A stretch of DNA of 15,655 nucleotides, from the NCBI GenBank assembly GCA_003527885.1, contig DPWB01000394.1, forward strand, positions 672 to 16,326, in the 5' to 3' direction. Under the pieces are notes generated by a model. That model saw nothing but the letters and a program-made list of their open reading frames with translations, did no database searches and was not told where the DNA came from. The translations under genes and the position numbers were made by a program. This DNA is from Candidatus Competibacteraceae bacterium. Lineage in GTDB: Bacteria; Pseudomonadota; Gammaproteobacteria; Competibacterales; Competibacteraceae. Below are positions 14,508 to 15,655 of the stretch, piece by piece. How positions within the stretch are numbered: position 1 is the first letter of the stretch; each line of letters begins with the position of its first letter.

Positions 14508-15296
14508 TCAGTCGTCGGAGGCGGCCGAAACAGATCGGCTGCCGACCCGCGCGAGGCAGAGCACGCTGGTCTGAAGCATGTATTTTCCCACGATCCACCA
14601 GGAGCGGAACACCCGCGACGCGCCTTGAGCGCGCGGCTGCATGGAGACCGGAACCTCGACGGTCCGCAACCCCTTGCGGCGCAGGATCAACAGCACGCCG
14701 ACATCCTGGTAGTCGAGCAGGCTGGCTTCCGGGGCGGCGAGCACGGTCATCGCGGTGTGGCTGTAAGCGCGAAAACCGGAGGTGATGTCTTCCAGTTTCA
14801 AGCCGGTGAGCCAGCGAAAATACGACCAAGCGATGCGGCGGGCGCGGCTGGCGCGCTCGGGAAAAGCGCCGATCACGACATCGGCCCGCCGGCTGGCCAA
14901 CGGTTCCACCAGCTCGCTGATGCACTCGGGCTCGTGCTGGCCGTCGGCATCGAGGGTGATGGCGGTCCGATAGCCCTCGCGCAAGGCGTAGCGCAGACCG
15001 GTTTGAATCGCGCCCCACGCGCCGAGCTGGAGCGTCAGCGGCAGGACGGTGGCGCCGGCCGCGCGGGCGATCGTCGCGGTGGCGTCGCTGCTGCAATCGT
15101 CGATCACCACCACCGGATAACGAAAACGCCGCCGGATCTGCGCGACGATGAAGCCGATGGTGGCTTCCTCGTTGTAAGCGGGTACGAGCGCGATCGGGCG
15201 GTCGAGCGCAATGTTTGAAACGGCCGATCCATCCGGCGTGGTGAAATTGTCCGGCAGCTCCGGAAGGCCGTATGCTTTGTTCGCGGTATTGAGCAT
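14508..15296 (-). CDS. GT2 glycosyltransferase, polyprenyl-phosphate sugar synthase-like (DPM1 type)
   Basis: With ATG 15296 the protein has 262 residues. Its GT2 domain starts at about residue 34 with IALVPAYNEEATIG, then VVVIDDCSSDATATIARAAGA (about 62-82), LGAWGAIQTGLRYA, and TLDADGQHEPECI with the metal-binding DAD at 116-118. LEDITSGFRAYSH (about 168-180) is the acceptor-side signature of DPM1-like enzymes, and VPVSMQPRAQGASR follows. No C-terminal membrane helices are present; the neighbouring DUF2304 protein may supply them. The likely reaction is transfer of a sugar from UDP- or GDP-donor to polyprenyl phosphate on the cytoplasmic face, giving the donor that GT-C enzymes use in the periplasm. 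Two GT-C-like proteins occur in this window, which fits. The start is uncertain: an in-frame GTG at 15356 would add 20 polar residues, and neither site has a strong Shine-Dalgarno. It is the first gene of the minus-strand operon. Confidence 0.88.
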   Translation of the reverse strand: MLNTANKAYGLPELPDNFTTPDGSAVSNIALDRPIALVPAYNEEATIGFIVAQIRRRFRYPVVVIDDCSSDATATIARAAGATVLPLTLQLGAWGAIQTGLRYALREGYRTAITLDADGQHEPECISELVEPLASRRADVVIGAFPERASRARRIAWSYFRWLTGLKLEDITSGFRAYSHTAMTVLAAPEASLLDYQDVGVLLILRRKGLRTVEVPVSMQPRAQGASRVFRSWWIVGKYMLQTSVLCLARVGSRSVSAASDD

Positions 15297-15500
15297 GGTG
15301 TTCGCATCCGCTGCGGTTTTGCGGGTTCGGTTTGGATCGGGCTGGTAAATTCCCACCGTTTTGCTCTACTTTTAGCGGGTGAGATTGCGACCGCAGGCGC
15401 TTTCAGTGTCTGATTTCATCCGGCTCGTGGCAAGAGATATCCGCAAGTAACTGCAGCGGACCCTCTCGAAACCGCCATTGACGAACGAGGAGTTCCAGCG
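15297..15500. promoter_or_regulatory. Divergent intergenic region between the GT2/DUF2304/GT4 operon and bfd
   Basis: About 200 bases separate the minus-strand GT2 start from the plus-strand bfd start. Promoters for both are expected here. I could not find a convincing -35/-10 pair or a Fur-box-like palindrome by eye. Part of it, up to 15356, may be coding if the GT2 uses the upstream GTG. Confidence 0.4.
15487..15492 (+). promoter_or_regulatory. Strong Shine-Dalgarno (GAGGAG) of bfd
   Basis: GAGGAG lies eight bases before ATG 15501. It is the best ribosome binding site in the window and supports the reality of the short truncated gene that follows. Confidence 0.7.
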
Positions 15501-15558
15501 ATGTACCTCTGTATCTGTAAGGCGGTCACCGACCGACAAATCCGGCAAGCGGTCGAAC
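15501..15558 (+). CDS. bfd: Bacterioferritin-associated ferredoxin, 3'-truncated at the adapter
   Basis: Only 19 codons of genomic sequence remain before the adapter begins, but they read MYLCICKAVTDRQIRQAVE. This matches the characteristic N-terminus of Bfd, a small [2Fe-2S] protein of about 65 to 75 residues that reduces the ferric core of bacterioferritin to release iron. Cys4 and Cys6 are the first two cluster ligands; the CX2C pair that completes the set would lie in the lost part. The ATG follows a strong GAGGAG. The gene points away from the polysaccharide locus and has an unrelated function, so it probably marks the locus border. The alternative is the Fer2_BFD-like domain of another protein, but a start at the very first residue of the motif favours stand-alone Bfd. 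Confidence 0.72.
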
Positions 15559-15655
15559 CTGTCTCTTATACACATCTCCGAGCCCACGAGACCGTACTAG
15601 ATCTCGTATGCCGTCTTCTGCTTTAAAAAAAGAGAAATACGAAATCGAGCGCCTG
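15559..15655 (+). other. Nextera read-2/P7 adapter with index and read-through tail (artefact)
   Basis: Positions 15559-15577 are the exact complement of the Nextera mosaic end (CTGTCTCTTATACACATCT). Positions 15578-15592 match the read-2 tail CCGAGCCCACGAGAC, 15593-15600 match the i7 index CGTACTAG (N702), and 15601-15623 match the P7 flow-cell oligo. An A-rich stretch typical of reading off the end of a fragment follows. None of this is genomic. It creates a false minus-strand open frame (15372-15587) starting MGSEMCIRDR, a peptide that is simply translated adapter. Confidence 0.98.

Noticed and set aside
14077..15096. N-terminal extension of the minus-strand GT4 to a 734-codon frame
   Set aside because: The extension crosses the DUF2304 gene and part of the GT2 gene in another frame and resembles no protein. 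The GT4 domain starts exactly at ATG 14076, coupled to the upstream stop.
14103..15218. A 371-codon plus-strand open frame opposite DUF2304 and the DPM1-like GT2
   Set aside because: It runs across two genes and the gap between them, with a low-complexity charged composition and no family resemblance.
15372..15587. A 71-codon minus-strand open frame beginning MGSEMCIRDR
   Set aside because: Its start and first ten residues are translated from Nextera adapter sequence; the rest is antisense to bfd and its upstream region.
1..15655. CRISPR array, tRNA or rRNA genes
   Set aside because: No regularly spaced direct repeats and no cloverleaf or rRNA-like conserved segments were noticed on either strand.

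Overview
The window is a fragment of a cell-surface polysaccharide locus from a bacterium that is mostly GC-rich. It is an assembled contig: both ends carry sequence matching Illumina Nextera adapters, so about the first 30 bases and the last 97 bases are not genomic. The body is densely coded with glycosyltransferases, two methyltransferases, a sugar epimerase/reductase and polytopic membrane proteins. The GC-rich codon use, the dTDP-rhamnosyltransferase-like GT2 proteins, a DUF2304/GT2 pair and a Bfd-type ferredoxin start point to a proteobacterium, most likely a gammaproteobacterium. The assignment is inference only, because no taxonomic marker gene is present.

Layout. (1) Positions 31-2137, plus strand: the 3' part of a SAM methyltransferase overlaps or abuts an unusually AT-rich GT-C membrane glycosyltransferase. 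(2) Positions 2211-5725, minus strand: a GT2-WbsX fusion protein followed by a GT4 glycosyltransferase that overlaps it by 7 bp. (3) A divergent gap of about 200 bp leads into a tight plus-strand operon, 5924-12939: GT2, methyltransferase with a C-terminal coiled coil, GT2, NAD-dependent epimerase/reductase, a three-helix membrane protein of unknown function and a multi-helix GT-C-like membrane protein. (4) Positions 12892-15296, minus strand: a second operon of dolichyl-phosphate-mannose-synthase-like GT2, DUF2304 membrane protein and GT4. It meets the plus-strand operon tail to tail with a 48-bp coding overlap that contains a hairpin. (5) From 15501, plus strand, begins a bacterioferritin-associated ferredoxin (bfd) that runs into the adapter after 19 codons. 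This is probably the edge of the polysaccharide region.

How the genes may work together (inference): the cytoplasmic GT2 and GT4 enzymes would build a glycan on a lipid carrier from nucleotide sugars, with the epimerase/reductase supplying one of them and the methyltransferases modifying or capping it. The GT2/DUF2304 pair could make a polyprenyl-phosphate sugar, which GT-C membrane enzymes (two candidates here) would use on the periplasmic side. No flippase, polymerase, ABC exporter or chain-length regulator is visible, so the export machinery lies elsewhere. The most interesting uncharacterised items are the two-gene membrane module at 10243-12939, the methyltransferase with unassigned middle domain and coiled coil at 6912-8417, and the AT-rich gene at 533-2137, which looks acquired.
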